A stretch of 64,000 nt of DNA, taken from Chrysophaeum taylorii (lineage: Eukaryota; Sar; Pelagophyceae; Pelagomonadales; Pelagomonadaceae). The position numbers were made by a program, and so were the translations under genes. How positions within the stretch are numbered: the first letter of the stretch is position 1; each line of letters begins with the position of its first letter. Location of the stretch: assembly GCA_029834535.1 (NCBI GenBank), contig JAQMWT010000148.1, positions 41,439 to 105,438 on the forward strand. The letters are read 5' to 3'. This document shows, piece after piece, positions 40,798-51,746 of the stretch. The notes under the pieces were generated by a model. That model was not told where the DNA came from. It did no database searches and was given only the letters and a program-made list of their open reading frames with translations.

Positions 40798-41272
40798 CTG
40801 TAATGACGGCAATCAATGTCAATCTAACAACAATTCACGGAATTGAACTGTCTGGATTGAAATCTCATGGGTCTTGTTTTGTGTCGGGGTCGAATGAATA
40901 GTGAGAAAAATAACTAACTTTAGGGGGAGAAGTGGAAGCCCTGTCATTTTGGCGGCCTTTTCCACAAAGAGGAAGAACAAGAAGACGCCACTCCACACGC
41001 AGGAGGAGGAGGAGTCTGCTATCAATCGGCCTGCCAGAGTGCCAGAGCTAGCTGTTGATTTCTCTCACCGTTCGCACGAACGTACGAGCGAGGTAATGAC
41101 TGACTTCGCGCTCAATTAGAAAACTTAGCAGCAAACCACCGGAAATACATCACGCTTGGGCACGAAGCCGCGGTTCGTTGGGCGCGTCTGACGCTGCCGA
41201 TGACCACTTTGTAGCGAGAGAAGAAGGAACGGCGTGGACAGGAACAAGGTGTTCCAACTAAAGGAAGTCAAC

Positions 41273-42292
41273 TTAAGCTTGGATGGGAAATGGGCCACAC
41301 GCTTGTTCGGAGGCTGTCCAGAGGAGGTCGCGGGCTTTGGGGTCAGTGCAGATTGGCTCGATGGGGTCGACCTTCTTGGGAGGGCCTTTAATGGCACCGC
41401 AATCGCTGGGCTCGTAGAGCTCGCCGCTCTGAGGTTCCGGAGACAGACAGCAGTGGAGAAGGGGCATCGTCCCGTCCTCCGCGCTCTGCGCGAAGCGCAT
41501 GATCCACGTCGCAGCCATCCCACCGTCATTGTGCGTCGTGACCTGGAGGTTGGTCGCGGCGAGACCCGGAGCCGCGGCGATCGCCTTAATCCCCGTGCCA
41601 GCCAGGCGGTCGTGAAGCGCGAGCGTGAACACGACGTTGGCTAACTTGGTTTCGTGGTATCGCACCCAGCGCGCGCCGCCGAAGAACATGCTCGCCCCGT
41701 TGCCCCCGAGATTCCCGCCATTTTTGCCAACATACTTCTCCTCCAAGGGCGTCGTCGGGAATTTGCGTGCCCCCGACGTGTGGCTGACGATACGCGCCTC
41801 GCCGCGCGCCTTCGAGGCTTTCTGCAGCAGCGGGAACAGCTCCTTGGCGAGCAAGAAGTGGGAGAGGTGGTTCGTCTGCATCTGGACGTCGTAGCCGTCG
41901 ACTGTCGCCTTGTCCTCGAGGGCCATGACGCCGGCGTTGCAGCACAGGACGTCGACCTCGCCGACGAGCGATCGCACGCGAGCGGCCGCACCCTTGACGC
42001 TCTCGAAGGACATCAGATCACACTCGACCGTCGTCACCTTTGTACCCTCGGCCGCCACGCCACTTACCTGCTCCTCGGCGGCCGTCGCGCGCGCCGAGGG
42101 CCGGTTCAGGAGGAGCACGTGGGCGGCGCCCTTGGCGGCGCACGTTTTCGCACACACAAGTCCCGTGCCACTGGTGCACCCAGTCACCGCAATCACCTTC
42201 CCCGTCGCCGCCGGAAGCTCGGCCTCAAACGTGGGAAACCACTTGCTTTCGATTTTCTGGGGCTCGGTGTACTTGGATGACCCGCCGCCCAT
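41273..42292 (-). CDS. Short-chain dehydrogenase/reductase (RDH/POR-like)
   Basis: 339 residues. Classical SDR: cofactor loop TGCTSGTG at 37-44, CDLMSFESV, NAG at 119-121, Ser of SHTSG near 173, and catalytic Tyr212/Lys216 in YHETK. The closest groups by pattern are retinol dehydrogenases and light-dependent protochlorophyllide reductase-like proteins; the substrate cannot be told. The N-terminus MGGGSSKY is a consensus for N-myristoylation, suggesting membrane attachment rather than a signal peptide. No intron. Confidence 0.88.
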   Translation of the reverse strand: MGGGSSKYTEPQKIESKWFPTFEAELPAATGKVIAVTGCTSGTGLVCAKTCAAKGAAHVLLLNRPSARATAAEEQVSGVAAEGTKVTTVECDLMSFESVKGAAARVRSLVGEVDVLCCNAGVMALEDKATVDGYDVQMQTNHLSHFLLAKELFPLLQKASKARGEARIVSHTSGARKFPTTPLEEKYVGKNGGNLGGNGASMFFGGARWVRYHETKLANVVFTLALHDRLAGTGIKAIAAAPGLAATNLQVTTHNDGGMAATWIMRFAQSAEDGTMPLLHCCLSPEPQSGELYEPSDCGAIKGPPKKVDPIEPICTDPKARDLLWTASEQACGPFPIQA

Positions 42293-42917
42293 GTTGTCCG
42301 TCGATTTGTTTCTTCTCCGAAGATCTCTTTATGATGCGTTTTTAGGAGAAGCTTTTTTATTGGCTTTTCAGAACTCGGAACGGTCGAAGAACTTTCCTAT
42401 GAGGTCCGGAATGAAACCGATTCGCGAGCCACCATGTGTCGTCGTGGCAAATAGCTCTTCAAAACATGCTGCGCCTGCCCGTGTTCCGCCGAGGCCAAGA
42501 CGCTGTTCATGGTGGTAGTTTCCACTCGAGCAAGGTGTGACGTGCTATACATGTGGCCCTTATTCCTGCGCATGTGACCATGCTTTAATAAACTTGCACG
42601 CCTGCCACCATCTGCCTGAGTGCACTTGTGAACCCCATGCACTAGCACGCACGATTCCTTTAGCTTGCCTCCGGTCAATTATAAGTCGTTACGTCTCCTT
42701 AAAGGTGTTTGGAGGAGACTGTCCAACTGAAGTGATGAGTGACTTTGAAATGAGGTGAGCTAAAACAGCAAGAGTGGGCAATGTGGCATCCTGGTACATC
42801 TGGTAGTTAGAAAGCAGATCGTCCAAGAGTGAGACATGTTTAGTGGTAACCCCAAAGCATCGGAAATTTGTCACGTTCTGATAATTGCTTATCACGCTTG
42901 GCGATGTGCAGCGAAAG
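42293..42917. other. Start of the lower-GC mobile-element region
   Basis: No intact gene. The minus strand past 42918 carries a continuing coiled-coil-like reading (LSLHIAKRDKQLSERDKF) after an in-frame TAA, so the pseudogene described next may originally have extended here. Confidence 0.4.
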
Positions 42918-42997
42918 TTATTGGATTTCCTCTCTCAGAACTCGTAAGGTCTCAGATGCATTATCGAAAGGCTCAGCTGTAGGAGTAAGCGCAGCAT

Positions 42998-43010
42998 GTT
43001 CTTGCTCAAC
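42998..43010. repeat. 13-bp target-site duplication, left copy
   Basis: GTTCTTGCTCAAC, repeated exactly at 43372-43384 on the other side of the insertion. Confidence 0.85.
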
Positions 43011-43371
43011 CCTGATCGCCGACCGCATGGTTGCGATGGAGGACGGTGCCTCATGAATCCTGAGCCTTGCGAGGGCATCCGCCCTCCCGGCGTAGGTTGG
43101 CACCTATTCGCCTCCCGGGCGGGCCGGTTGGCAGCCGGAACGTTCGCAGTGGGACGGGGTATGGCCGGGGGGCGCAGACGGAAGGTTATCGACGAGTTGG
43201 TTGTCAGTCACATCGCGGTCTCCTCGTCGCATGGCGACAAGCTTGATGATCACTCTCCGCCGACCCACCTTTCGGCGCCCCTCGTCTACAGGCCCGTGAT
43301 TCCGGACTGGCTCCTGTCGGTCCGGCTTGGCTCCCATGCTCGGGAGAGGTCTGAAGTTAGTTAGTTAATTA
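43011..43371 (+). mobile_element. LINE/SINE-like retroposon copy A (361 bp)
   Basis: Insertion bounded by perfect 13-bp direct repeats. Ends in GAAGTTAGTTAGTTAATTA, a simple-repeat tail like non-LTR retroposon 3' ends. The inner 43151-43371 part recurs at 44088 and 58152. No tRNA-like promoter box seen, so a LINE 3' fragment is more likely than a SINE. Confidence 0.65.
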
Positions 43372-43384
43372 GTTCTTGCTCAAC
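43372..43384. repeat. 13-bp target-site duplication, right copy
   Basis: Exact copy of 42998-43010. Confidence 0.85.
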
Positions 43385-44087
43385 TTCAGACAATTTAGTT
43401 TTTGAAAATGAGTCTATTATTACGGAAGGATAACCAACTTGCATAAGCACATTTTTAAATGCGGTCTGGGGATCTGGGCCTTTTTTTAAGGAAGTAGTCC
43501 ACCATCGGCGGCAATGTCTCACGAGAGGAAGTGTTAATCTGGCGTGAGACATCATTAACGAAACACTCAATGAGAACTGCAAGAAGCTCCTCAGGGTTTG
43601 TGACGATGCATACTTTATCTTCGACGGACTGTAACAATGACCAGGAAGCGACAAGTATTTCGATGTTTACAATCGAGATGCGGGGAAGTTGTAGGAGAAG
43701 AGGGCAGTTATCATCGTCTGGGTTGACTACTATGTCGGAGCTATCAATATTGTGAGCAGCCATATGTTTTTGTAGCGCGTCTTTGAGCTGTTTATTAATT
43801 GGAATGGACTTTCCAAAGCGCAGAATAGCGGCTCGAATATGAGCTGATGGGTCATTATCACATGAGAGTAGAAATTTGTCTAAGCGACTCTTCATTAATG
43901 CGATACCATGCTGTGATAGGTTACACATAACACATATACATAAGTATATGAGGCGAGCGATATCAAAGCAGTGCTAGGCATGTTGAGCAGTCCAGAGAAC
44001 TACACTATAATGTGTACGACACTGGAGTTCTTCGCTCCTTCTTTCACTCTCCTTCTACTTGAGGGTTTTCTCTCCGTAATACGGCTG

Positions 44088-44301
44088 GGACGGGGTATGG
44101 CCGGGAGGCGAAGACGGAAGGTTATCGACGAGTTGGTTGTCAGTCACATCGCGGTCTCCTCGTCGCATGGCGACAAGCTTGATGGTCACTCTCCGCCGAC
44201 CGACCTTTCGGCGCTCCTCGTCTACAGGCCCGTGATTCCGGACTGACTCCTGTCGGTCCGGCCTGGCTCCCATGCTCGGGAGAGGTCTGAAGTTAGTTAG
44301 T
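44088..44301 (+). mobile_element. Retroposon copy B, 5'-truncated
   Basis: About 95 percent identical by eye to the second part of copy A, starting at GGGACGGGGTATGGCCGG. It is flanked by TAATACGGCT at 44078-44087 and 44302-44311, a 10-bp direct repeat that fits a target-site duplication. Shorter at the 5' side than copy A, the usual pattern of target-primed reverse transcription. Confidence 0.65.
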
Positions 44302-44311
44302 TAATACGGCT

Positions 44312-44874
44312 TTCCCTCACCTTCCTTACCCTTCCGCAATTATATATTTCACGATTATGGAGAAATGAGTCTGAAGTCCTCTTCCAACAAGGAGAAGTCC
44401 TCCAGGTTGCCGAGCATTTAGCATGCAGTGGTAAGTCACCTGGGAAACCATCCCGTCTCATCATGAACGTCTGGAAGTATTTAATTCGGGGAATGAAAGG
44501 TACGTTCCCTATATCCTCAGAACACGACAGGCGGCATCTAGAACTACGCGAGAAAGGTTAAGTGTATAGTGCTACATATCTCGGGACGCGCTAGACCATG
44601 ATGATGAGCTTGAGCACAAATCAGAGGACTAATTCAAGTAATTGACTGTGTAGAAAGGAAGAAGAAGGGTAAGGAAGAGATCACGTTCTCAACGGACGGA
44701 TAAGGGTAAGAGGCAGCAGATTTCTCTGTACCCCCTCGAGATGTCTTAAGCGCAAGGTGCGACTATAGAACATCTCTTGAGAAAGATGATGATGAAGGAA
44801 AGAAAAAAAAGGAGAATACAGTCTTGATGGTCGCAGAGGTCACATACGAAGCATCAAGAGTATAGCAGGGTGTC
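44312..44874. other. Non-coding interval
   Basis: Nothing recognisable; AT-richer, many stops in all frames. Confidence 0.5.
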
Positions 44875-45994
44875 TTAGGGCTTGGACTTGGTGGAGCTGA
44901 GAGTCGACTTGACGCTTTTGAACAGAGCATTACGAAACACAGGTACGACAGACAGTGTGTTAGGGCTATCTGAGGTGGTGGACATCGTTACTGGTTCAAG
45001 AGTATCGGTATCGTCGTCGTCAGCTTCTGCTGTAAGGTGGTGAACACCAATAGCAGAATGGTGTGGTACCATACGAAACGTGAGTGCAAGTAAAGCATTC
45101 AGTATGGATGGCACCAGCGAGTCAAGTTGTAGGGTGTCCAGTTGGTTTTCCAAGAAGTTGGACTCAGCGAACGGGATCTGAGAAGATAGAAGAGTCTTCC
45201 GATTCGCATGCGAGTGGAATGCTCTGGATACACGAGAGCAACTTGTCACGCAGATGAAGGAGGCGGTCGTCTGGGGAGGAGTGGTTGGCGGCACATTGGT
45301 CATGAGCGGTAAGAGTTAAGCGAGACAACAGCTCTGTGATCTTGTACAGTGTTATAAGTAAAACGTCCGCGTTGGCTGTAGGAGGAAAGAGCCGGTTCTC
45401 CAGGGAGGTGATTGAAGCAATGGCAGCCTGTAGATCTGTGCGTAGAGATTGATTCTCAGCACTGAGAATGTTGACCTTGCGGATGTGTAGACGAAGAGTT
45501 TCCAGGGGTTGTTCGACTTGTTGACGCAAGGCATCGACATCATCAAGCGAGGCAGGCGCAGGGTGTGCCGATGGCGAAGACATCTCCAGAGTAGGGTCTG
45601 ATGTGGAGAGTGAGTAGTTTAACGACGCTTCGGTCAACACATGCTGTGCGAGTAGGGGGTGTTTCGCGTTTAAAAAACGCAGAAAGTCTTGGTGTTCTGC
45701 CTGAGTATAAGTGGGGCCGAACATTACATCCAGGAGTGACGGCGGTTTTGTATCATCTGAAGATGAAACGTAGCCGTCAAGATGTTGTACCCACGATTGG
45801 GCAACTGTGGTAAACACAGGTTGGAATTTGGAGGGCTTGAACATAGCCTGAGCTTTGCGACTCTGTGTTCGAACAAGGGTGACAAGGAAATTAAGATGCT
45901 CAAGGTGCATCTGTGTTATAAGCCGAAGATCCAGTGCAAATGGCCATTGTGTAGTAGAGTCTGTTGTGGCCAGAGCGGATCCTGTCTCATTCAT
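44875..45994 (-). CDS. Unknown coiled-coil protein in mobile-element region (frameshifted)
   Basis: From ATG 45994 (MNETGSALATTDSTTQWPF) the frame runs to 45164, then coding continues in another frame from near 45175 (IPFAESNFLENQLDTLQLD) to 44875. About 370 residues together. A TTCTCAG acceptor lies at the change, but no donor in the right phase was found, so a frameshift is as likely. A helical segment ETLRLHIRKVNILSAENQSL is coiled-coil-like. Composition is not host-like. Divergent from the next ORF across only 19 bp. Function unknown; gag-like is a guess. Confidence 0.35.
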
Positions 45995-46013
45995 AGCTGA
46001 TGCACCCCATCCG

Positions 46014-47585
46014 ATGGACCAATCCTTCAGATATGTCCCGCTAGCAGAAGCACCACCACAGGACAAAAAGGTACATCATGAAGACACCGGTAAGCGCACC
46101 ACGATCACGCGCACAAGCTCATTGCGCCTATCCGATCACGACGAGACGAAGCTACAGCTCTGCTTGTTCCCTTCGCCTCTGGAAGACAAAGGCCACCTTT
46201 CAGCCTCCGAGGCTCATGACCCGTCCCTGTCGCTGCAATCCGCATTAGCACAGACGATCTCGCCTCCCTGCACGACTGCAGATCAGGCACAAGCCAATGT
46301 CAGCACTCTGCAGAGTTATGCGCACCCGCTGGAATCTTACCAGCACGGCTACCTCAGCCAGTCAGGTCACTGCACCACCTTGGTCTCCCCTGACACTAGG
46401 TCGACGCATCGCTCATTCGTGATCACATCAGGTCATCTATTGGACGACTATGATCTCGAGCATGAACTCATCGCAACGCTTGAGTCATACCCAAGACGGA
46501 ATCATACTTTGGAGTCACCTCAACCACTCCCACAGGAACTTTGGCCACCAGACGCCACCCATGTGCTCGTGGTTTCCCCATTGATTTCCTCCAAAGCTTT
46601 TGACTGCAGCAGAGACAAAATGCAACCTTCCCATGCGACTATACTCGCATTCTCGTTTGGGACACAAGCATTTACTTCATGTCAGTTGTCTACGCTCATA
46701 GTACCGCCACACACGGTAACCAAGATAGAAGTGGACTGCGTTCCACCCTCATCTCTGAGCGCTACCCCCGACATGCTGCTCCCGGCACTACTAGCCAGTC
46801 CCGCCACGTCTGATTCAGCTCCCATCGCTTTGTATGACGTCATATGTCATATTCCGATTACAGCTCAGACACCGCACAGGTTACTATGCACTCGCGACGG
46901 CACGCTCACCGCCCCTTTCGGTTTAGCCTACGGACATTGCGCCATACCCATGGTACTGAGATGCTCGCTCGCTTGTCGCACAGTACGACTCCCGAACACC
47001 CTTTGGTTCAGGATAAGCAGAACACTGTCGTCTCTGCCACCGCTGAAGCGCCTCCTCCGACCGCCGCCCGGCTCTGCGCTCGTTCCGCAACCATGGTCTC
47101 TTCGTCTCACAGGCAATTTGAAGATTTCACCCAGTTCGAATTACGAGGGCGCATTCGTTTTCCACCGACGACAAGGTTCGTTTCGATTCGTATCAGTCAT
47201 GCCTCCTATGGCTACTCTGGCTACATCGGAACTCACTTCAAGGCACGTACCGAAGTCCCTCTTTCTAAGGACCTCTGTCACACGCCAAGACCTAATGAGC
47301 ATTCGTCGTTCCTCCCCGCTTCGACGCGACTCCCGACGACCAAATCCCCGACGATTTGTGATGACACTAAGCTCCGTCATCAATGCAATTCAGAGCCTCC
47401 CAACCTCTTCCGTCAGTCTCTTGCAGGTCACACCTCTCACGTTTCAGCTCGCTCGATTTTATCCTGCACGCTGTCATATGCAAACGAAGTTCTGTCACGC
47501 CAAAGCCAAGCGTCGCAGTTATCGCCAGTCTCGCGCAAGAAATGCCCGCCACCAAGCGATAGCCGCACGCAGAGTCCCCTGCTAA
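46014..47585 (+). CDS. Long unrecognised ORF 1 of the mobile-element region
   Basis: 523 codons from ATG 46014 (MDQSFRYVPLAEAPPQ); the frame is open 53 codons further upstream. Ser/Thr/Pro/His-rich. One segment, LIVPPHTVTKIEVDCVPPSS, resembles the beta-strand linker between protease and RT in some retroelement polyproteins, but there is no protease or RT signature. Overlaps the next ORF by 742 bp in a different frame. Function unknown. Confidence 0.3.
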   Translation: MDQSFRYVPLAEAPPQDKKVHHEDTGKRTTITRTSSLRLSDHDETKLQLCLFPSPLEDKGHLSASEAHDPSLSLQSALAQTISPPCTTADQAQANVSTLQSYAHPLESYQHGYLSQSGHCTTLVSPDTRSTHRSFVITSGHLLDDYDLEHELIATLESYPRRNHTLESPQPLPQELWPPDATHVLVVSPLISSKAFDCSRDKMQPSHATILAFSFGTQAFTSCQLSTLIVPPHTVTKIEVDCVPPSSLSATPDMLLPALLASPATSDSAPIALYDVICHIPITAQTPHRLLCTRDGTLTAPFGLAYGHCAIPMVLRCSLACRTVRLPNTLWFRISRTLSSLPPLKRLLRPPPGSALVPQPWSLRLTGNLKISPSSNYEGAFVFHRRQGSFRFVSVMPPMATLATSELTSRHVPKSLFLRTSVTRQDLMSIRRSSPLRRDSRRPNPRRFVMTLSSVINAIQSLPTSSVSLLQVTPLTFQLARFYPARCHMQTKFCHAKAKRRSYRQSRARNARHQAIAARRVPC

Positions 47586-48577
47586 CCTCCTTTCACGTCC
47601 CTCCCAGCACCATGCTTGACGTTGAAGCTCTGCACCACTATGGTTCGGTTACAACACAACTTCGCGCGAAATCCTCGTCCAATTCTGATCATGTTTCGCA
47701 TCTGTCGACATTACTATCAGAATCATGCTTCAGACACAGCTCAGACTGCACTCGCGTATTACGCTCCTATGACGCACCCGGTTCGCTCCTCTCCGTTCAC
47801 ACTGCAGGTTCCATCTTGCAGAACTCTGCGCCCAACAGCCGCCATTGCGATTCGCACCCAGTCGACGCTTTCCGTAGCACCCGCGAGGATAACCCCCAAT
47901 CTCCACAGGTTGGACGCGCGCTCTGCTCTCAGCATTCCACCGAATCTCACTGCCGCACACCGCTAGCCCCACCCAGTTGTGTTACGAATCAAGGGAAGTT
48001 AACTGCCATGCCTACCTACTTCTTCATTCCCACACACTCGCTGCTAGCCACAGTCTCGCATGACTCATTATCGGACAGTTCTCGCATTATGGACAGGACC
48101 TCACTTCATGTTCATTCTTCGGACATCCCCTGTCCTCAGATTAATCCTCTCTTGAAACATACGCTCCCTACACGTTGTATACTGTACAGCTCTCGCATAT
48201 CGACAACACCCTCCTGTCGAATGTCTCCCCTTTCAGTCACTGAACGATTTACCCGGGATGCACCACGCTCCCTCGCGCTTGTACATCAAGGGAAGTTTGA
48301 TTCTGGTGAAAACGACTCCGGACATGAAATGAATACTGGATCAGTCGATTGTCACAGTTCAGGATTACTTTGTCGAATAGAACACGGAAGATGCAACTTT
48401 GACCATACGGCAGTCAACTCACCCCCTGGCACGGACACTATCTTCAAGCAGTCCATCGCCTTCAGGCATTTTCTTCTGTTGCCCGACTCTTCTGCATTTT
48501 CTGCACTGGGCACCGACTCTTCAGCACAGGACACACGCCTGTATCCACCATCATACGCGACACACTCAAAGGCATAG
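46844..48577 (+). CDS. Long unrecognised ORF 2 (different frame)
   Basis: 577 codons from ATG 46844. Very Ser/Thr/His-rich, low structure, no family recognised. The 46844-47585 part is antiphase to ORF 1, so at least one of the two is non-coding there. A frame slip between them would give one polyprotein of about 850 residues. Its preservation without stops over 1.7 kb at moderate GC is noteworthy. Confidence 0.25.
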   Translation: MSYSDYSSDTAQVTMHSRRHAHRPFRFSLRTLRHTHGTEMLARLSHSTTPEHPLVQDKQNTVVSATAEAPPPTAARLCARSATMVSSSHRQFEDFTQFELRGRIRFPPTTRFVSIRISHASYGYSGYIGTHFKARTEVPLSKDLCHTPRPNEHSSFLPASTRLPTTKSPTICDDTKLRHQCNSEPPNLFRQSLAGHTSHVSARSILSCTLSYANEVLSRQSQASQLSPVSRKKCPPPSDSRTQSPLLTSFHVPPSTMLDVEALHHYGSVTTQLRAKSSSNSDHVSHLSTLLSESCFRHSSDCTRVLRSYDAPGSLLSVHTAGSILQNSAPNSRHCDSHPVDAFRSTREDNPQSPQVGRALCSQHSTESHCRTPLAPPSCVTNQGKLTAMPTYFFIPTHSLLATVSHDSLSDSSRIMDRTSLHVHSSDIPCPQINPLLKHTLPTRCILYSSRISTTPSCRMSPLSVTERFTRDAPRSLALVHQGKFDSGENDSGHEMNTGSVDCHSSGLLCRIEHGRCNFDHTAVNSPPGTDTIFKQSIAFRHFLLLPDSSAFSALGTDSSAQDTRLYPPSYATHSKA

Positions 48578-50154
48578 TCTCCGCCCAATCATCTTTCGAT
48601 GATAGCCACTGGCGACTTACGAGACTACAACCCCAAGTCTACAGCAAATTTAGAGTTTTCAAATGGCCAACCCCAGACAACATGCGATATCCTCATCGCA
48701 CTATGATTATCCGCATATTACATTACACGCTCATAGCCTAGCTTCAGCTGTCCCACGCTACACTCAGGACGACAGCTTCGACACGTATGTGACAGGCAAA
48801 TCTGGTTCTCTCATCTTCCAGGAACAGCCCCGCCTTACTCGCTATCATTGCGACGATTACCTTGCCATGTCGAAAACCGATTTGTTTAAATGGTCATATC
48901 TCTTCGTGGGATAACGCTGGCGCTCCGTCACATCGTCAAACCTTTATTAGCCCAACATTAGTCACAATAGAATCTCATCCCTACGGCCACTCTCACTATT
49001 CGCCTTTCGATCAACCATTGGTCTGCTGCATAATTCCCGACTGCCTGACCCATGATCCCTCCTGTTGTTATCCGTTAGACCACCCGTTCTACTCCGATGA
49101 TCCCCCAGCCACTTGGGACTTATCCACCGGCACGCACCTTCGTTTTACATTGCGGAACACCCACGACTTAATGCGCACAACTTTCGACTTCAACTACGAC
49201 ACTGTGACACTCGCCTATTCTTCACGATATTGTCATTCCATCCTTATCTCATCAGTCACTGAACAAGATGATGATCTCATCTCTCGTACATAATTCGCCA
49301 TATTTCGCCATTAGCTCACTTAGCATCTTCCTCCACTTTTCTTCTTCCTTACGATCGATGCTTTTTCTTGTCCTTGATCATTCGCCTCTTCTTGCAATAT
49401 CCTTTTTTTTTTGCTTCCGCTCTCAACCTATTTCATATTCGACTTCGCGCTCTTTCTCCTTTCTCACTCACACTCGCCTGCTATTCCGCTCTACTCTATC
49501 TGTCTCATGCACTACGTACCCTTCTCATTCGACGCCTCCTCACAACTCAACGTCTATTTTTCTCCGGCCAGACATTTGTTTTGTTTGTCCCAGATTTCGC
49601 TCATCATCGAGTTCAATCTGCGAGGGCGTAGAGATGGAAAATTCCATTTAGGGTTAGGACCCCCTCCCCCCTTAGTCTCACACTCACACCTAAACACCCA
49701 CAAATCGCTGTGTCGAACACCGTGCCGCTCTTTGTGTCGTTAGAGACAGGACCAAGCAGAGTGGCACTACCACTGCCACCATTCTCTACCAGGGGCACAG
49801 TGATTCTTACTGTTCTCTAGTTAGGGGACAAGCGTCCCATAATGTTGTACAAGATGACAAATGCCTTGAGTTCAATAGGCGATGTCATGCAAGTCAAGGG
49901 CTGCTTGGAATTCGTTAAGAATCCAAGGGGAAATTTTGCGATGTTCTTTATTTCATCTTGGGATGGGTGTTCTGTCGTTTTCTGAGAATGCAGGCGCAGG
50001 AAAAGCATAGTTAGCGTTTCAAGCTCTGCTACAGTCAGACGAACAGGCCCTGTTCGATTAAAGGAACCAAAGGTCTTAGGATGAGACACATAAGGCGCAA
50101 CTGGAAGGACTTGCGTCCATGGTTCATCGACATATAATTTTCGACTTATAGCAT
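48578..50154. other. Interval of decayed, pyrimidine-rich sequence
   Basis: Open fragments at 48663-49293 (plus) and 49817-50089 (minus, with PKTFGSFNRTGPVRLTVAEL) look protein-like but have no ATG in place or recognised domain. 49300-49640 is CT-rich. Confidence 0.35.
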
Positions 50155-50803
50155 CCTTACTACTAGTCGACAGATGTTTGTTTGTTTGTCTGTCTGTTTG
50201 TCTTTAAATGACGACTGCTAAAAGGGGGGTGTGTGTGGGGGGCATGAAGTATGTGGGTGGGTTTGTGGGGTATGAGGGATGTGCCTGACGGGCGGAGATA
50301 AGTATGCGGGACCTAGTCGGGGTCATCGCCGAGGCGTGGGGCAGGCGAAGAGAGGACGGGCCCCGCCCGTAGGTCGTACGCATGCTGCCGCCGGACGTGC
50401 GACGAAGGGTGACATCCTTTTTTGTGGCGGTGTGTCCTTACTACTAATCGACAGATGTTTGGGTCTGTCTGTCTGTCTGTCTGTTTGTCTTTAAATGTCG
50501 ACTGCTAAGAGTCTGTCTGTTTGTCTTTAAATGTCGACTGTTTGTCTTTAAATGTCGACTGCTAAGATTGGGGTGTGTGTGGGGAGCATGAAGGATGTGG
50601 GTGGGTTTGGGGGGTATGAGGGATGTGCCTGACGGGCGGAGATAAGTACGCGGGACCTAGTCGGGGTCATCGCCGAGGCGTGGGGCAGGCGAAGAGAGGA
50701 CGGGCCCCGCCCGTAGGTCGTACGCATGCTGCCGCCGGACGTATATGCGACGAAGGGTGACATCCTTTTTTGTGGCGGTGTGTCCTTACTACTAATCGAC
50801 AGA

Positions 50804-50840
<37 letters not shown>

Positions 50841-50994
50841 TTATATGTCGACTGCTAAGAGTCTGTCTGCTTGTCTTTAAATGTCGACTGTTTGTCTTTA
50901 AATGTCGACTGCTAAGAGGGTGGTGTGTGTGGGGAGCATGAAGGATGTGGGTGGGTTTGTGGGGTATGAGGGATGTGCCTGACGGGCGGAGATA
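50155..50994. repeat. Tandem array of a 280-348 bp repeat
   Basis: Three copies, beginning TCCTTACTACTA(G/A)TCGACAG at 50155, 50435 and 50783; the third is cut off at 50994 by the Gypsy LTR. Each contains a CTGT/TTTGTCT microsatellite, repeated AAATGTCGACTG, a GGGTGTGTGTGG stretch and a GC-rich block with GGACGGGCCCCGCCCGTAGG. An inverted copy is at about 57700-58090. Confidence 0.85.
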
Positions 50995-51323
50995 TGTGGC
51001 AGTAATGCCATTTCCCCCACTTGCCTGCCTGCCACCTGACTTACCCTGATTGTTGCCCTGGTATTGACCTTGCATTTATGGGGGTGTGTCACCTTGACAC
51101 CTTCACCTGCGCTTCCACTGAACCCAATGTACCGGGCATTTGTATTGCTTTCTTGCTGTCTTCTTGATATTACCCTCTTTTGATTGTTCGATTTCGTGAT
51201 GGCGTGAGGTGTTACGCTGAGATCGGGCGCGTGGTGGTTTCACCCGTGGTTCGGGTAGGGAGAAAGGGTTCTTGAGGCCCCCGGTCCGGCCAGCATTGGC
51301 GGGCATATGAGAAAACCACTACA
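50995..51323 (+). repeat. 5' LTR of the Gypsy element
   Basis: Starts TGTGGCAGTAATGCC and ends near CCACTACA (TG...CA). Shares CTTGCCTGCCTGC, GGTATTGACCTTGCATTTAT and GTATTGCTTTCTTGCTGTCT with 57272-57590. Confidence 0.82.
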
Positions 51324-51324
51324 G

Positions 51325-51340
51325 TGGTCTCAGAACGGGA
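51325..51340 (+). promoter_or_regulatory. Probable primer-binding site
   Basis: TGGTCTCAGAACGGGA one base after the 5' LTR. TGG complements the CCA end of a tRNA; the overall look resembles TGGTATCAGAG sites. Which tRNA is uncertain. Confidence 0.5.
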
Positions 51341-51746
51341 ATCGATAGTCTAACTCCCGGACTATCGATCTCCTGTTTCTCGGCGGCGAGTCGGTTCGTA
51401 ACGGTCGAGTGAGTGCGAAGCCGACGCATTTGTGGGTGAAGATCCAGAGGATCACGGGTACCTCCGCGGGGTTCATTTTACGTGATTCGGATCGAACGGG
51501 AGCGGAGTCACTACGACTCATTTTGCATACTTTTGCATATCGATCGTCATACTGGCATTATCATAAGACCTAACTAGCTCGTGCGAGGCAGACCACCTCC
51601 CTGACGGCGAGCGACTACACCGGAAGGCCGTCCATAGTCTTCACGCGCAAGGCAAGCGCCGTAAGACCAGCGCACCGGTACAGCGCGCAGTAGTCAGACG
51701 GCTGCCCGGCAATTGTCGTCTGACGAAAAAATACAACAAGTGAGTT

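Larger units (their letters stand above)
42918..43928 (-). pseudogene. Unknown gene split by a retroposon insertion
   Basis: Reading starts at ATG 43928 (MCNLSQHGIALMKSRLDKFL). It changes frame once at an A7 homopolymer near 43487 (LKKRPR versus LKKGPDP) and runs to VEQE next to 43384. It then resumes after the 43011-43371 insertion with the duplicated VEQE and continues HAALTPTAEPFDNASETLRVL to a stop at 42918. Codon use is not host-like. No domain recognised; the end looks coiled-coil. Probably itself of mobile-element or viral-like origin. Confidence 0.55.

Noticed and set aside
49268-49651. 127-codon plus frame
   Set aside because: Ser/Phe-rich translation of a CT-rich tract; low complexity only.
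50155-50994. CRISPR-like array
   Set aside because: Units are 280-348 bp without short regular spacers, and the setting is eukaryotic mobile DNA.
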